Shown here: positions 32,525 to 44,222 of the stretch, piece by piece
Layout of the letters: every line of letters begins with the position of its first letter
Numbering within the stretch: the first letter of the stretch is position 1
DNA from: Bolinopsis microptera
Taxonomy: Eukaryota > Ctenophora > Tentaculata > Lobata > Bolinopsidae
Assembly (NCBI RefSeq): GCF_026151205.1
Contig: NC_087076.1
Span: 11,756,902-11,820,901, forward strand
Direction of reading: 5' to 3'
DNA length: 64,000 nucleotides
Translations under genes and position numbers: made by a program
The notes under the pieces: generated by a model
Databases searched by the model: none
Told to the model about the DNA's origin: nothing
The model's input: only the letters and a program-made list of their open reading frames with translations

Positions 32525-35500
32525 AGAGCGTAATAAGCAATATCTCCAAACGGAGTTTTCTGAGAGGGTGAGAGGTTCTTTAATTAGAGCTAATGATTAA
32601 ATGAGACCCACTAAAGGTACTAAATTAACCGGACTGCTAGCAAGGAATCGAGAGTGGAAATAAAAATAAAAGCGGAATAAATTTTAAGATAATGAAACAG
32701 AAACTGAAAGCTAAAATATATACCGTTCTAGAATGCCTCCGCAAACTATTGCTCCTTTGTAAAGCACGTGTTAGTAAGTGTAGTAAAAAGATAAAAATAA
32801 TAAAGCTATAAAAATGAACGGAGCGTTGAAAATCTGAGAGGGTGAGACTGAGAGGTTCTTTAATTAATAACTTAGAGCGTAATAAGGAATATGAATATCT
32901 CCAAACGGAGTTTTCTGAGAGGGTGAGAGGTTCTTTAATTAGAGCTAATGATAAAATGAGACCCACTAAAGGTACTAAATTAACCGGACTGCTAGCAAGG
33001 AATCGAGAGTGGAAATAAAAATAAAAGCGGAATAAATTTTAAGATAATGAAACAGAAACTGAAAGCTAAAATATATACCGTTCTAGAATGCCTCCGCAAA
33101 CTATTGCTCCTTTGTAAAGCACGTGTTAGTAAGTGTAGTAAAAAGATAAAAATAATAAAGCTATAAAAATGAACGGAGCGTTGAAAATCTGAGAGGGTGA
33201 GACTGAGAGGTTCTTTAATTAATAACTTAGAGCGTAATAAGGAATATGAATATCTCCAAACGGAGTTTTCTGAGAGGGTGAGAGGTTCTTTAATTAGAGC
33301 TAATGATTAAATGAGACCCACTAAAGGTACTAAATTAACCGGACTGCTAGCAAGGAATCGAGAGTGGAAATAAAAATAAAAGCGGAATAAATTTTAAGAT
33401 AATGAAACAGAAACTGAAAGCTAAAATATATACCGTTCTAGAATGCCTCCGCAAACTATTGCTCCTTTGTAAAGCACGTGTTAGTAAGTGTAGTAAAAAG
33501 ATAAAAATAATAAAGCTATAAAAATGAACGGAGCGTTGAAAATCTGAGAGGGTGAGACTGAGAGGTTCTTTAATTAATAACTTAGAGCGTAATAAGGAAT
33601 ATGAATATCTCCAAACGGAGTTTTCTGAGAGGGTGAGAGGTTCTTTAATTAGAGCTAATGATAAAATGAGACCCACTAAAGGTACTAAATTAACCGGACT
33701 GCTAGCAAGGAATCGAGAGTGGAAATAAAAATAAAAGCGGAATAAATTTTAAGATAATGAAACAGAAACTGAAAGCTAAAATATATACCGTTCTAGAATG
33801 CCTCCGCAAACTATTGCTCCTTTGTAAAGCACGTGTTAGTAAGTGTAGTAAAAAGATAAAAATAATAAAGCTATAAAAATGAACGGAGCGTTGAAAATCT
33901 GAGAGGGTGAGACTGAGAGGTTCTTTAATTAATAACTTAGAGCGTAATAAGGAATATGAATATCTCCAAACGGAGTTTTCTGAGAGGGTGAGAGGTTCTT
34001 TAATTAGAGCTAATGATAAAATGAGACCCACTAAAGGTACTAAATTAACCGGACTGCTAGCAAGGAATCGAGAGTGGAAATAAAAATAAAAGCGGAATAA
34101 ATTTTAAGATAATGAAACAGAAACTGAAAGCTAAAATATATACCGTTCTAGAATGCCTCCGCAAACTATTGCTCCTTTGTAAAGCACGTGTTAGTAAGTG
34201 TAGTAAAAAGATAAAAATAATAAAGCTATAAAAATGAACGGAGCGTTGAAAATCTGAGAGGGTGAGACTGAGAGGTTCTTTAATTAATAACTTAGAGCGT
34301 AATAAGGAATATGAATATCTCCAAACGGAGTTTTCTGAGAGGGTGAGAGGTTCTTTAATTAGAGCTAATGATAAAATGAGACCCACTAAAGGTACTAAAT
34401 TAACCGGACTGCTAGCAAGGAATCGAGAGTGGAAATAAAAATAAAAGCGGAATAAATTTTAAGATAATGAAACAGAAACTGAAAGCTAAAATATATACCG
34501 TTCTAGAATGCCTCCGCAAACTATTGCTCCTTTGTAAAGCACGTGTTAGTAAGTGTAGTAAAAAGATAAAAATAATAAAGCTATAAAAATGAACGGAGCG
34601 TTGAAAATCTGAGAGGGTGAGACTGAGAGGTTCTTTAATTAATAACTTAGAGCGTAATAAGGAATATGAATATCTCCAAACGGAGTTTTCTGAGAGGGTG
34701 AGAGGTTCTTTAATTAGAGCTAATGATAAAATGAGACCCACTAAAGGTACTAAATTAACCGGACTGCTAGCAAGGAATCGAGAGTGGAAATAAAAATAAA
34801 AGCGGAATAAATTTTAAGATAATGAAACAGAAACTGAAAGCTAAAATATATACCGTTCTAGAATGCCTCCGCAAACTATTGCTCCTTTGTAAAGCACGTG
34901 TTAGTAAGTGTAGTAAAAAGATAAAAATAATAAAGCTATAAAAATGAACGGAGCGTTGAAAATCTGAGAGGGTGAGACTGAGAGGTTCTTTAATTAATAA
35001 CTTAGAGCGTAATAAGGAATATGAATATCTCCAAACGGAGTTTTCTGAGAGGGTGAGAGGTTCTTTAATTAGAGCTAATGATAAAATGAGACCCACTAAA
35101 GGTACTAAATTAACCGGACTGCTAGCAAGGAATCGAGAGTGGAAATAAAAATAAAAGCGGAATAAATTTTAAGATAATGAAACAGAAACTGAAAGCTAAA
35201 ATATATACCGTTCTAGAATGCCTCCGCAAACTATTGCTCCTTTGTAAAGCACGTGTTAGTAAGTGTAGTAAAAAGATAAAAATAATAAAGCTATAAAAAT
35301 GAACGGAGCGTTGAAAATCTGAGAGGGTGAGACTGAGAGGTTCTTTAATTAATAACTTAGAGCGTAATAAGGAATATGAATATCTCCAAACGGAGTTTTC
35401 TGAGAGGGTGAGAGGTTCTTTAATTAGAGCTAATGATAAAATGAGACCCACTAAAGGTACTAAATTAACCGGACTGCTAGCAAGGAATCGAGAGTGGAAA

Positions 35501-38500
35501 TAAAAATAAAAGCGGAATAAATTTTAAGATAATGAAACAGAAACTGAAAGCTAAAATATATACCGTTCTAGAATGCCTCCGCAAACTATTGCTCCTTTGT
35601 AAAGCACGTGTTAGTAAGTGTAGTAAAAAGATAAAAATAATAAAGCTATAAAAATGAACGGAGCGTTGAAAATCTGAGAGGGTGAGACTGAGAGGTTCTT
35701 TAATTAATAACTTAGAGCGTAATAAGGAATATGAATATCTCCAAACGGAGTTTTCTGAGAGGGTGAGAGGTTCTTTAATTAGAGCTAATGATAAAATGAG
35801 ACCCACTAAAGGTACTAAATTAACCGGACTGCTAGCAAGGAATCGAGAGTGGAAATAAAAATAAAAGCGGAATAAATTTTAAGATAATGAAACAGAAACT
35901 GAAAGCTAAAATATATACCGTTCTAGAATGCCTCCGCAAACTATTGCTCCTTTGTAAAGCACGTGTTAGTAAGTGTAGTAAAAAGATAAAAATAATAAAG
36001 CTATAAAAATGAACGGAGCGTTGAAAATCTGAGAGGGTGAGACTGAGAGGTTCTTTAATTAATAACTTAGAGCGTAATAAGGAATATGAATATCTCCAAA
36101 CGGAGTTTTCTGAGAGGGTGAGAGGTTCTTTAATTAGAGCTAATGATTAAATGAGACCCACTAAAGGTACTAAATTAACCGGACTGCTAGCAAGGAATCG
36201 AGAGTGGAAATAAAAATAAAAGCGGAATAAATTTTAAGATAATGAAACAGAAACTGAAAGCTAAAATATATACCGTTCTAGAATGCCTCCGCAAACTATT
36301 GCTCCTTTGTAAAGCACGTGTTAGTAAGTGTAGTAAAAAGATAAAAATAATAAAGCTATAAAAATGAACGGAGCGTTGAAAATCTGAGAGGGTGAGACTG
36401 AGAGGTTCTTTAATTAATAACTTAGAGCGTAATAAGGAATATGAATATCTCCAAACGGAGTTTTCTGAGAGGGTGAGAGGTTCTTTAATTAGAGCTAATG
36501 ATAAAATGAGACCCACTAAAGGTACTAAATTAACCGGACTGCTAGCAAGGAATCGAGAGTGGAAATAAAAATAAAAGCGGAATAAATTTTAAGATAATGA
36601 AACAGAAACTGAAAGCTAAAATATATACCGTTCTAGAATGCCTCCGCAAACTATTGCTCCTTTGTAAAGCACGTGTTAGTAAGTGTAGTAAAAAGATAAA
36701 AATAATAAAGCTATAAAAATGAACGGAGCGTTGAAAATCTGAGAGGGTGAGACTGAGAGGTTCTTTAATTAATAACTTAGAGCGTAATAAGGAATATGAA
36801 TATCTCCAAACGGAGTTTTCTGAGAGGGTGAGAGGTTCTTTAATTAGAGCTAATGATAAAATGAGACCCACTAAAGGTACTAAATTAACCGGACTGCTAG
36901 CAAGGAATCGAGAGTGGAAATAAAAATAAAAGCGGAATAAATTTTAAGATAATGAAACAGAAACTGAAAGCTAAAATATATACCGTTCTAGAATGCCTCC
37001 GCAAACTATTGCTCCTTTGTAAAGCACGTGTTAGTAAGTGTAGTAAAAAGATAAAAATAATAAAGCTATAAAAATGAACGGAGCGTTGAAAATCTGAGAG
37101 GGTGAGACTGAGAGGTTCTTTAATTAATAACTTAGAGCGTAATAAGGAATATGAATATCTCCAAACGGAGTTTTCTGAGAGGGTGAGAGGTTCTTTAATT
37201 AGAGCTAATGATAAAATGAGACCCACTAAAGGTACTAAATTAACCGGACTGCTAGCAAGGAATCGAGAGTGGAAATAAAAATAAAAGCGGAATAAATTTT
37301 AAGATAATGAAACAGAAACTGAAAGCTAAAATATATACCGTTCTAGAATGCCTCCGCAAACTATTGCTCCTTTGTAAAGCACGTGTTAGTAAGTGTAGTA
37401 AAAAGATAAAAATAATAAAGCTATAAAAATGAACGGAGCGTTGAAAATCTGAGAGGGTGAGACTGAGAGGTTCTTTAATTAATAACTTAGAGCGTAATAA
37501 GGAATATGAATATCTCCAAACGGAGTTTTCTGAGAGGGTGAGAGGTTCTTTAATTAGAGCTAATGATAAAATGAGACCCACTAAAGGTACTAAATTAACC
37601 GGACTGCTAGCAAGGAATCGAGAGTGGAAATAAAAATAAAAGCGGAATAAATTTTAAGATAATGAAACAGAAACTGAAAGCTAAAATATATACCGTTCTA
37701 GAATGCCTCCGCAAACTATTGCTCCTTTGTAAAGCACGTGTTAGTAAGTGTAGTAAAAAGATAAAAATAATAAAGCTATAAAAATGAACGGAGCGTTGAA
37801 AATCTGAGAGGGTGAGACTGAGAGGTTCTTTAATTAATAACTTAGAGCGTAATAAGGAATATGAATATCTCCAAACGGAGTTTTCTGAGAGGGTGAGAGG
37901 TTCTTTAATTAGAGCTAATGATAAAATGAGACCCACTAAAGGTACTAAATTAACCGGACTGCTAGCAAGGAATCGAGAGTGGAAATAAAAATAAAAGCGG
38001 AATAAATTTTAAGATAATGAAACAGAAACTGAAAGCTAAAATATATACCGTTCTAGAATGCCTCCGCAAACTATTGCTCCTTTGTAAAGCACGTGTTAGT
38101 AAGTGTAGTAAAAAGATAAAAATAATAAAGCTATAAAAATGAACGGAGCGTTGAAAATCTGAGAGGGTGAGACTGAGAGGTTCTTTAATTAATAACTTAG
38201 AGCGTAATAAGGAATATGAATATCTCCAAACGGAGTTTTCTGAGAGGGTGAGAGGTTCTTTAATTAGAGCTAATGATAAAATGAGACCCACTAAAGGTAC
38301 TAAATTAACCGGACTGCTAGCAAGGAATCGAGAGTGGAAATAAAAATAAAAGCGGAATAAATTTTAAGATAATGAAACAGAAACTGAAAGCTAAAATATA
38401 TACCGTTCTAGAATGCCTCCGCAAACTATTGCTCCTTTGTAAAGCACGTGTTAGTAAGTGTAGTAAAAAGATAAAAATAATAAAGCTATAAAAATGAACG

Positions 38501-40149
38501 GAGCGTTGAAAATCTGAGAGGGTGAGACTGAGAGGTTCTTTAATTAATAACTTAGAGCGTAATAAGGAATATGAATATCTCCAAACGGAGTTTTCTGAGA
38601 GGGTGAGAGGTTCTTTAATTAGAGCTAATGATAAAATGAGACCCACTAAAGGTACTAAATTAACCGGACTGCTAGCAAGGAATCGAGAGTGGAAATAAAA
38701 ATAAAAGCGGAATAAATTTTAAGATAATGAAACAGAAACTGAAAGCTAAAATATATACCGTTCTAGAATGCCTCCGCAAACTATTGCTCCTTTGTAAAGC
38801 ACGTGTTAGTAAGTGTAGTAAAAAGATAAAAATAATAAAGCTATAAAAATGAACGGAGCGTTGAAAATCTGAGAGGGTGAGACTGAGAGGTTCTTTAATT
38901 AATAACTTAGAGCGTAATAAGGAATATGAATATCTCCAAACGGAGTTTTCTGAGAGGGTGAGAGGTTCTTTAATTAGAGCTAATGATAAAATGAGACCCA
39001 CTAAAGGTACTAAATTAACCGGACTGCTAGCAAGGAATCGAGAGTGGAAATAAAAATAAAAGCGGAATAAATTTTAAGATAATGAAACAGAAACTGAAAG
39101 CTAAAATATATACCGTTCTAGAATGCCTCCGCAAACTATTGCTCCTTTGTAAAGCACGTGTTAGTAAGTGTAGTAAAAAGATAAAAATAATAAAGCTATA
39201 AAAATGAACGGAGCGTTGAAAATCTGAGAGGGTGAGACTGAGAGGTTCTTTAATTAATAACTTAGAGCGTAATAAGGAATATGAATATCTCCAAACGGAG
39301 TTTTCTGAGAGGGTGAGAGGTTCTTTAATTAGAGCTAATGATTAAATGAGACCCACTAAAGGTACTAAATTAACCGGACTGCTAGCAAGGAATCGAGAGT
39401 GGAAATAAAAATAAAAGCGGAATAAATTTTAAGATAATGAAACAGAAACTGAAAGCTAAAATATATACCGTTCTAGAATGCCTCCGCAAACTATTGCTCC
39501 TTTGTAAAGCACGTGTTAGTAAGTGTAGTAAAAAGATAAAAATAATAAAGCTATAAAAATGAACGGAGCGTTGAAAATCTGAGAGGGTGAGACTGAGAGG
39601 TTCTTTAATTAATAACTTAGAGCGTAATAAGGAATATGAATATCTCCAAACGGAGTTTTCTGAGAGGGTGAGAGGTTCTTTAATTAGAGCTAATGATTAA
39701 ATGAGACCCACTAAAGGTACTAAATTAACCGGACTGCTAGCAAGGAATCGAGAGTGGAAATAAAAATAAAAGCGGAATAAATTTTAAGATAATGAAACAG
39801 AAACTGAAAGCTAAAATATATACCGTTCTAGAATGCCTCCGCAAACTATTGCTCCTTTGTAAAGCACGTGTTAGTAAGTGTAGTAAAAAGATAAAAATAA
39901 TAAAGCTATAAAAATGAACGGAGCGTTGAAAATCTGAGAGGGTGAGACTGAGAGGTTCTTTAATTAATAACTTAGAGCGTAATAAGGAATATGAATATCT
40001 CCAAACGGAGTTTTCTGAGAGGGTGAGAGGTTCTTTAATTAGAGCTAATGATTAAATGAGACCCACTAAAGGTACTAAATTAACCGGACTGCTAGCAAGG
40101 AATCGAGAGTGGAAATAAAAATAAAAGCGGAATAAATTTTAAGATGTAA
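32525..40149. repeat. 355-bp satellite array, about 21.5 units
   Basis: The unit period is exactly 355 bp (for example GGACTGCTAGCAAGGAATCG recurs 22 times, 32631 onward). Units are almost identical. Each unit contains an internal partial duplication of GAGAGGGTGAGA(…)GGTTCTTTAATTA. One recurrent A/T difference (GATAAAATGAG or GATTAAATGAG) marks units: T at about 32593, 33306, 36146, 39341, 39696 and 40051, A elsewhere. The first unit lacks a 6-bp GAATAT duplication found in all others. The 109-residue minus-strand frame repeated in most units starts at GTG and is a repeat artefact. Confidence 0.97.
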
Positions 40150-40892
40150 AAACTAGGGTTGCTCTTTGCTTGTATAACTTTCAATGGCTGGCTTACCACC
40201 CTCCTCGTTCCAGCCCTGATCAAAATGTTCAATATCAAGGAAGCAGGATCTAACAGTAATTGCTCTGTGACCATGACTCGAGGGCCGGAACTCTTGTTAC
40301 TGGGACTCGTTAACTTCGCAGCCATACCCTCTACACTGCTCACCCACTGTATTAAAGGAAAGATAGGATTTCGTAAACTACAGGGTGTAATTGCCATGAT
40401 ATGCATAGGAAATTTTGCACTTATGCTCACACAAGAAAGCCTCGTGGTAGCGATTTTAACCAACTTCATAGCTAAGTTCGTGTACGGGATCACTACCTTG
40501 AACATATGTTACGTACTCTACGACGTGAACTACTTTGGAACAAAAGACTTTGCTCTAGGTAGTAGCACGGCCTGCTCATTAGGTATGATAGGAGGGATGG
40601 CCGGGTCGGCAATGGTCTCTTTTGCTCCCACATCGTCCGTTATATTCACTGCTTTGGTGCTCTCTGCTGTTCAGATAATGGTCCTTTTCTCCATGTCAGA
40701 GGTGCAAGAAGGGGAGATGGGAAAGATGCAAGAACAGTAGATGGAAAAGGGCGCAGAGGTGCAAGAAGAGGAGATGGGAAAGGTGCAAGAACAGGAGATG
40801 GAAAAGGGCGCACAAACTTTAAAGTAATCAGAACCTTTCAAAGTTTATGTTTTATTCTTTTAAAGCTTCAGATTTAATTTAGAAACAAAAAT

Positions 40893-41295
40893 CCTACTGA
40901 ATACCATATATTCGATGATTCGGTAACCCTAGTTCATATCTTTTATCTTACCACACTATTATACTGCTAAATATATGTCCACTTGATGCTGTTGTTAGTG
41001 TTGCAATTCGAACTTAAATAATTTGCTCAATTCAGATTTATTTCATGGCTGCCTTTTTGGGATGTCCCAGTGTCATGATTTTTTCTTGTTCTATACCTGT
41101 AACGAATTGTTGATTGTTTTATTTATTATCAGTTCTGAAGGATCGCTAAACAGTCTTGTTTAGCGATCCTTCAGAACTAATAAGATCAATCAATAATTCG
41201 TACCAGATATTCGTAGTAATTCACTAATTGGTATTAGAGAAAAAATACCAATTCCTACTGAATACCGAATATTTGATGATTCGGCAACCATAGGT
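40893..41295. repeat. Direct repeats around a 22-bp-stem perfect hairpin
   Basis: ATCCTACTGAATACC…GATGATTCGG occurs at about 40893-40925 and again at about 41242-41275. Between them, 41131-41152 and 41157-41178 form a perfect 22-bp stem (AGTTCTGAAGGATCGCTAAA…) with a GTCT loop. The stem is extended outward by a weaker pairing of ACGAATTGTTGATTG with CAATCAATAATTCGT. Confidence 0.8.
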
Positions 41296-41299
41296 CAAC

Positions 41300-42258
41300 T
41301 TCATTAATGATAATATAATTATAAGGAGGTAATTTCAACAATTTCGAAATTTAAACTTCGAAAACATTTCCTTGTGTTTAGGTAAGCATATCTGTCGATT
41401 ACTGACTGAATATGCCACTTTACACTCATTCAAGTTAGCATTAAATTCATATATAATGCCATTTTACTGTCGTGGGAAAACAGAATTTGTGCGAAATCAC
41501 GAATGAGCAGAATTCTCACTTTTCGCACGTGCATACTTTGAGTGGACGTTGCGTGCGCATTCAATATTGAATCACCGTACATTTTTGCATGTTGGTGTTT
41601 TATAAATTGTTTGATAAGCATGCAACGTTTCAAAAGATTTCAAAAAGAACTTGGATCACAACGGGACTCCAAAGAAAATGGTGAAAATAGCAATTTTCAG
41701 TGATTTTAGCAATTTTATATTAATTTGGGCGTGTCCCCACGTGTGTAACTTTTCGATTTTAAACTTTTAAACGAGTTTAATGCACAATTTATACCTATAA
41801 AAAGCAGAGATGAGCTCCACAACCCAAGGCATGGCCTAACACCAAAGAATACTAAATCACAACTTTTGTATTTTTGTGAAATTATTGTGTAAAAAAGCAC
41901 TAACTTCAATTGCAAATATCTTTATAAAGGAGGAAACTAAGAAAACTTTGCGGTAGATTTTCAGAATGCTTGAACAATTATTTAACTTCTGTATCCATCA
42001 AATTTTGAATAAAATTATTTCTTGATGGTGTAAAATTGATTTGAAAAGTTTTTACTTTTTCAAAAATCAAGTTTTATAAACGATTAACTTGATGACGTCA
42101 TCAAGTAGTGTTACCTGGGGACCTCAGGCTATTATGTAGAGATTCGGCGGAATGACAGGCTGAGCGTGGCCCAGTAACAAGTAGTGATGATGACGTTAAA
42201 TTATTTTTTGATATAATGTAAATTAAAGTCAAAACAATTATCTTCAAGACCTGTGGTC
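41300..42258 (+). repeat. Copy A of ~2-kb dispersed repeat (body module), interrupted by MITE copy 2
   Basis: The body module runs from GGAGGTAATTTCAACAATTT through GCACGTGCATACTTTGAG, GGGCGTGTCCCCACGTGTG and TTGATGACGTCATCAAG to CAAGACCTGTGGTC. Other copies are 44530-45500, 58430-59370 and 60767-61985 (damaged), all plus strand, and 62690-63690 (minus). It is non-coding. TGACGTCA, a CREB/ATF-type site, is kept in the four copies that retain this part (A, B, C and E). Confidence 0.85.
42111..42177 (-). mobile_element. 67-bp MITE, copy 2 (TSD CAAGTAGTG)
   Basis: It starts TTACCTGGGGACCTCAGGCT and ends AGCGTGGCCCAGTAA, reverse orientation to copy 1. CAAGTAGTG is duplicated at 42102-42110 and 42178-42186. 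Paralogous body modules (about 45400, 59275) carry the same site uninterrupted. Confidence 0.9.
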
Positions 42259-42405
42259 CAAGATGATACCGAGCGACCGATTTCATTCTCGGTATCATTT
42301 TGCATTTGCGGACGGTTATTCAAATTAATATCATTTCCTTTTGTTTGGGAAAGAGAGACACTGGCAGTCCACTCTACCCATGATTATGGGTTTTGGTCAA
42401 ATGTA
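42259..42405 (+). repeat. Single arm of the hairpin module
   Basis: It runs from GAGCGACCGATTTCATTCTC through GCATTTGCGGACGGTTATTC and AGAGAGACACTGGCAG to CCATGATTATGGGTTTTGG. Only one arm is present here; paired arms occur at 44223-44525, 58086-58424, 60455-60755 and 63690-64000. Confidence 0.8.
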
Positions 42406-42489
42406 TATGTATATATGTTTTATAAATTTGAAAACGTTTAGTGATAAAAATTATTTTCGAAATTTTCCAAATCTCAAAATTGTTTGTAA

Positions 42490-43860
42490 TTGTAGTAAAC
42501 CAGCGTGGAGCACACTTGGGCCTTATCAAATGACTATGAGTGGTTCGGCAGCTACAATACGATAATACTTTCGCACTTCGAAAGCCGCGCGTGATATTGA
42601 TACTACGATACCGATTCCTATTTTGTATTCACCCCACATGAATTATAAGGGTTTAATGTTTAAATTTGATCACGTGACATGAATCGGCCATATAAGGGAT
42701 TAGGTCAAATTTCTTGCTACTGCTAGGGTTCTGGTTTGTGAGTTAGCAGATGCTTGAATAACTTAAATAGGCTCATGGTAGTGTTGAGGCTCATGGTAGT
42801 GTTGAGGTAGTGTTGAGGTAAATTAAGTTAGGGCTGTCAGAGCCATGTAGAGATCGTGTTTAACTAAGTCACGTGACAATTCAGTATAGCGTGATTGATC
42901 AGGTAGGACTAGCAATTAGATTTAGTGATTTATTCACAGAATGCCGGACACCAGGCTACCAAAGTATCTACTTTACTGGATACCTGCTCACGGCCGAAGA
43001 TCACGTGGGCGGCCAAGAAAGAATTAGCGAACCTGTGTCCTGGAAGACGCAGTAACATTTACAGGAGATCCAGACATTGTATTTGATAAGGTCCGAGAGT
43101 TGGCAGGAAATCGCAAGCACTGGAGAGAGATGATACGACATAAGCGGCAATTCCTTGGTGCAGGCCACTCGAATGATTGAGGAGACCTTATCAAGTATCA
43201 AGTAAGATTTATTCACAGCTGATTAGTGGTTATTAACATGATTAAATAATTTATTAAAAGCTTGTTCCTTGAAAAGATTCCTAAAGAGCTTAGCCTTCTA
43301 AGACAGTGTTCCTTTTGCCTGCAATTGCCTGCGTCAGAACAGCACAAGAAATAAACGTGTCTTCACACTCTTTATTGTTAATGCGTTAGATACAGTGATC
43401 TGGTCGGAGCATGTAAACTGTAGACTAAGTGCTTACTGCTTTACTGTTTAGATTAGATATGGACTCTTGCTACGTGATACGGTGGAGGCTCTTTCTATAT
43501 GAAAGCTTCGGTAAGAATTGTTTTATGCCTATATTTCAATACCTGGCTACTATAAATACACTATATCTGTCAGATGAGTTCAGTTCGTAATTAGTATACA
43601 ACCACTTTGAATTCCTTTTAAAACTTATAACGGATCAGTAACAGATTGAAGTGTAGTAGAGTTCACTTAGATCTACCATACAGCATACTACTACCATACT
43701 ATAAGTTTAATCTTGATGCAAGCTAGTAAGGTATCTTGATGCAAGCAAACTACAGTGATTTACAAATTTATCACAGATCATAGTAACAGACTGAAGTGTA
43801 GCACAATTTAACTTCACTATACCACGAAACTAAAAGTAAACAGATAAGGAGGAATGTTGA
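42490..43860 (+). repeat. Dispersed repeat block, related to 56640-58080
   Basis: It shares ATACTTTCGCACTTCGAAAG, GGGATTAGGTCAAAT, an 18-bp GGCTCATGGTAGTGTTGA tandem repeat (two units here, four at 56.9 kb), CATGTAGAGATCGTGTTTAA and a long downstream part. It is interrupted at 42940-43205 by a LINE fragment. The leading part (GTGGAGCACACTTGGG, 42498) also occurs at 49870. No gene is seen. Confidence 0.75.
42940..43205 (+). mobile_element. 266-bp LINE 3' tail insertion with 13-bp TSD
   Basis: GATTTATTCACAG flanks both sides (42927-42939, 43206-43218); the paralogous site near 57086 has it once. The insert reads in frame YLLYWIPAHGRRSRGRPRKN, a stop, RTCVLEDAVTFTGDP and then VRELAGNRKHWREM. 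This is the extreme C-terminus of an RTE/Ingi-type ORF2 (HGRR.RGRPRK … W). It ends in ATCAAGTATCAAGTAA, a short repeat tail typical of RTE-like elements. It is a 5'-truncated dead copy. Confidence 0.85.
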
Positions 43861-44222
43861 GACCAAATATGATGAGCACAGCTGTCCACTTCCAGTTCAT
43901 TCAACATTCAGTTTTGTTTAAGTTTAAGTTCTTTGTTGAAGATTCTGGGACGATATTTCAACGAATGATTATTTTTTCATGACTCTCGCCCAGACTGTAT
44001 CCATTTAAGGCATCCGCTCCCTTCTTTGATTTACGATAATTATCGTGAACAAAATTAGAGTCTGGTATTTTTCATAAATACTGAGGTCTTCTTCCAAAAA
44101 ATTTTAGATCTCTATAAACATGGTTTTTTAGACACCTAAATATTTCGATTTCCGGGTTTTTTCCAGCGTTAAATTTTAGCAGCTGGTTGCTTTTTTCCTT
44201 TTCATCTTTAACAATAGAATAG
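43861..44222 (+). repeat. Dispersed module shared with 60053-60455
   Basis: It begins GGAATGTTGAGACCAAATAT and includes TTCTGGGACGATATTTCAAC, GTATCCATTTAAGGCATCCG and TTTTCCTTTTCATCTTTAAC, leading directly into the hairpin module. Nearly the same sequence precedes the hairpin at 60.45 kb. It is non-coding. Confidence 0.75.

Larger units (their letters stand above)
31683..40149. mobile_element. 8.47-kb insertion in transporter exon 3, with 45-bp flanking duplication
   Basis: The 45 bp beginning AAACTAGGGTTGCTCTTTGC is present on both sides (31638-31682, 40150-40194) but once in the paralog. The insertion holds about 0.84 kb of unique sequence (31683-32520) followed by the 355-bp satellite array, which is cut mid-unit at the right edge. 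A 45-bp duplication is far longer than that of ordinary transposases, so the mechanism is uncertain. Confidence 0.85.
29203..40740 (+). pseudogene. MFS transporter (SV2/SVOP-like), copy 1, disrupted
   Basis: Exon 1 is 29203-29359, exon 2 is 29492-29615 and exon 3 begins at 31208. All three match the intact paralog with the same GT-AG boundaries and phases. Exon 3 is broken at 31682 by an 8.5-kb insertion flanked by a 45-bp duplication of coding sequence (31638-31682 and 40150-40194). The remaining exon 3 runs 40195-40740. No AG|GT junction inside the 45-bp repeat would let splicing restore the frame exactly. The C-terminal acidic repeat ends early at a TAG (40738-40740), whereas the paralog reads through. 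Despite this, exon sequence is highly conserved, so inactivation looks recent. Confidence 0.85.
27124..40840 (+). other. Duplicated MFS locus, copy 1 (interrupted)
   Basis: Homologous to 46153-48080 along its whole length once insertions are removed. The shared sequence starts near CATCGGATTCGGACTAAACT and ends near ATCAGAACCTTTCAAA. Copy 1 is 13.7 kb against 1.9 kb for copy 2. The extra DNA is accounted for by four insertions: 27367-28149, 28218-29193, 29652-31115 and 31683-40149. Confidence 0.9.

Noticed and set aside
32637..39001. 109-residue minus-strand ORF repeated every 355 bp
   Set aside because: It follows from the satellite sequence, starts at GTG rather than ATG, is hydrophobic low-complexity, and disappears with a single A/T variant. 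There is no evidence of a gene.
32525..40149. CRISPR-like repeat array
   Set aside because: The units are 355-bp head-to-tail copies with no unique spacers, in a eukaryotic context.
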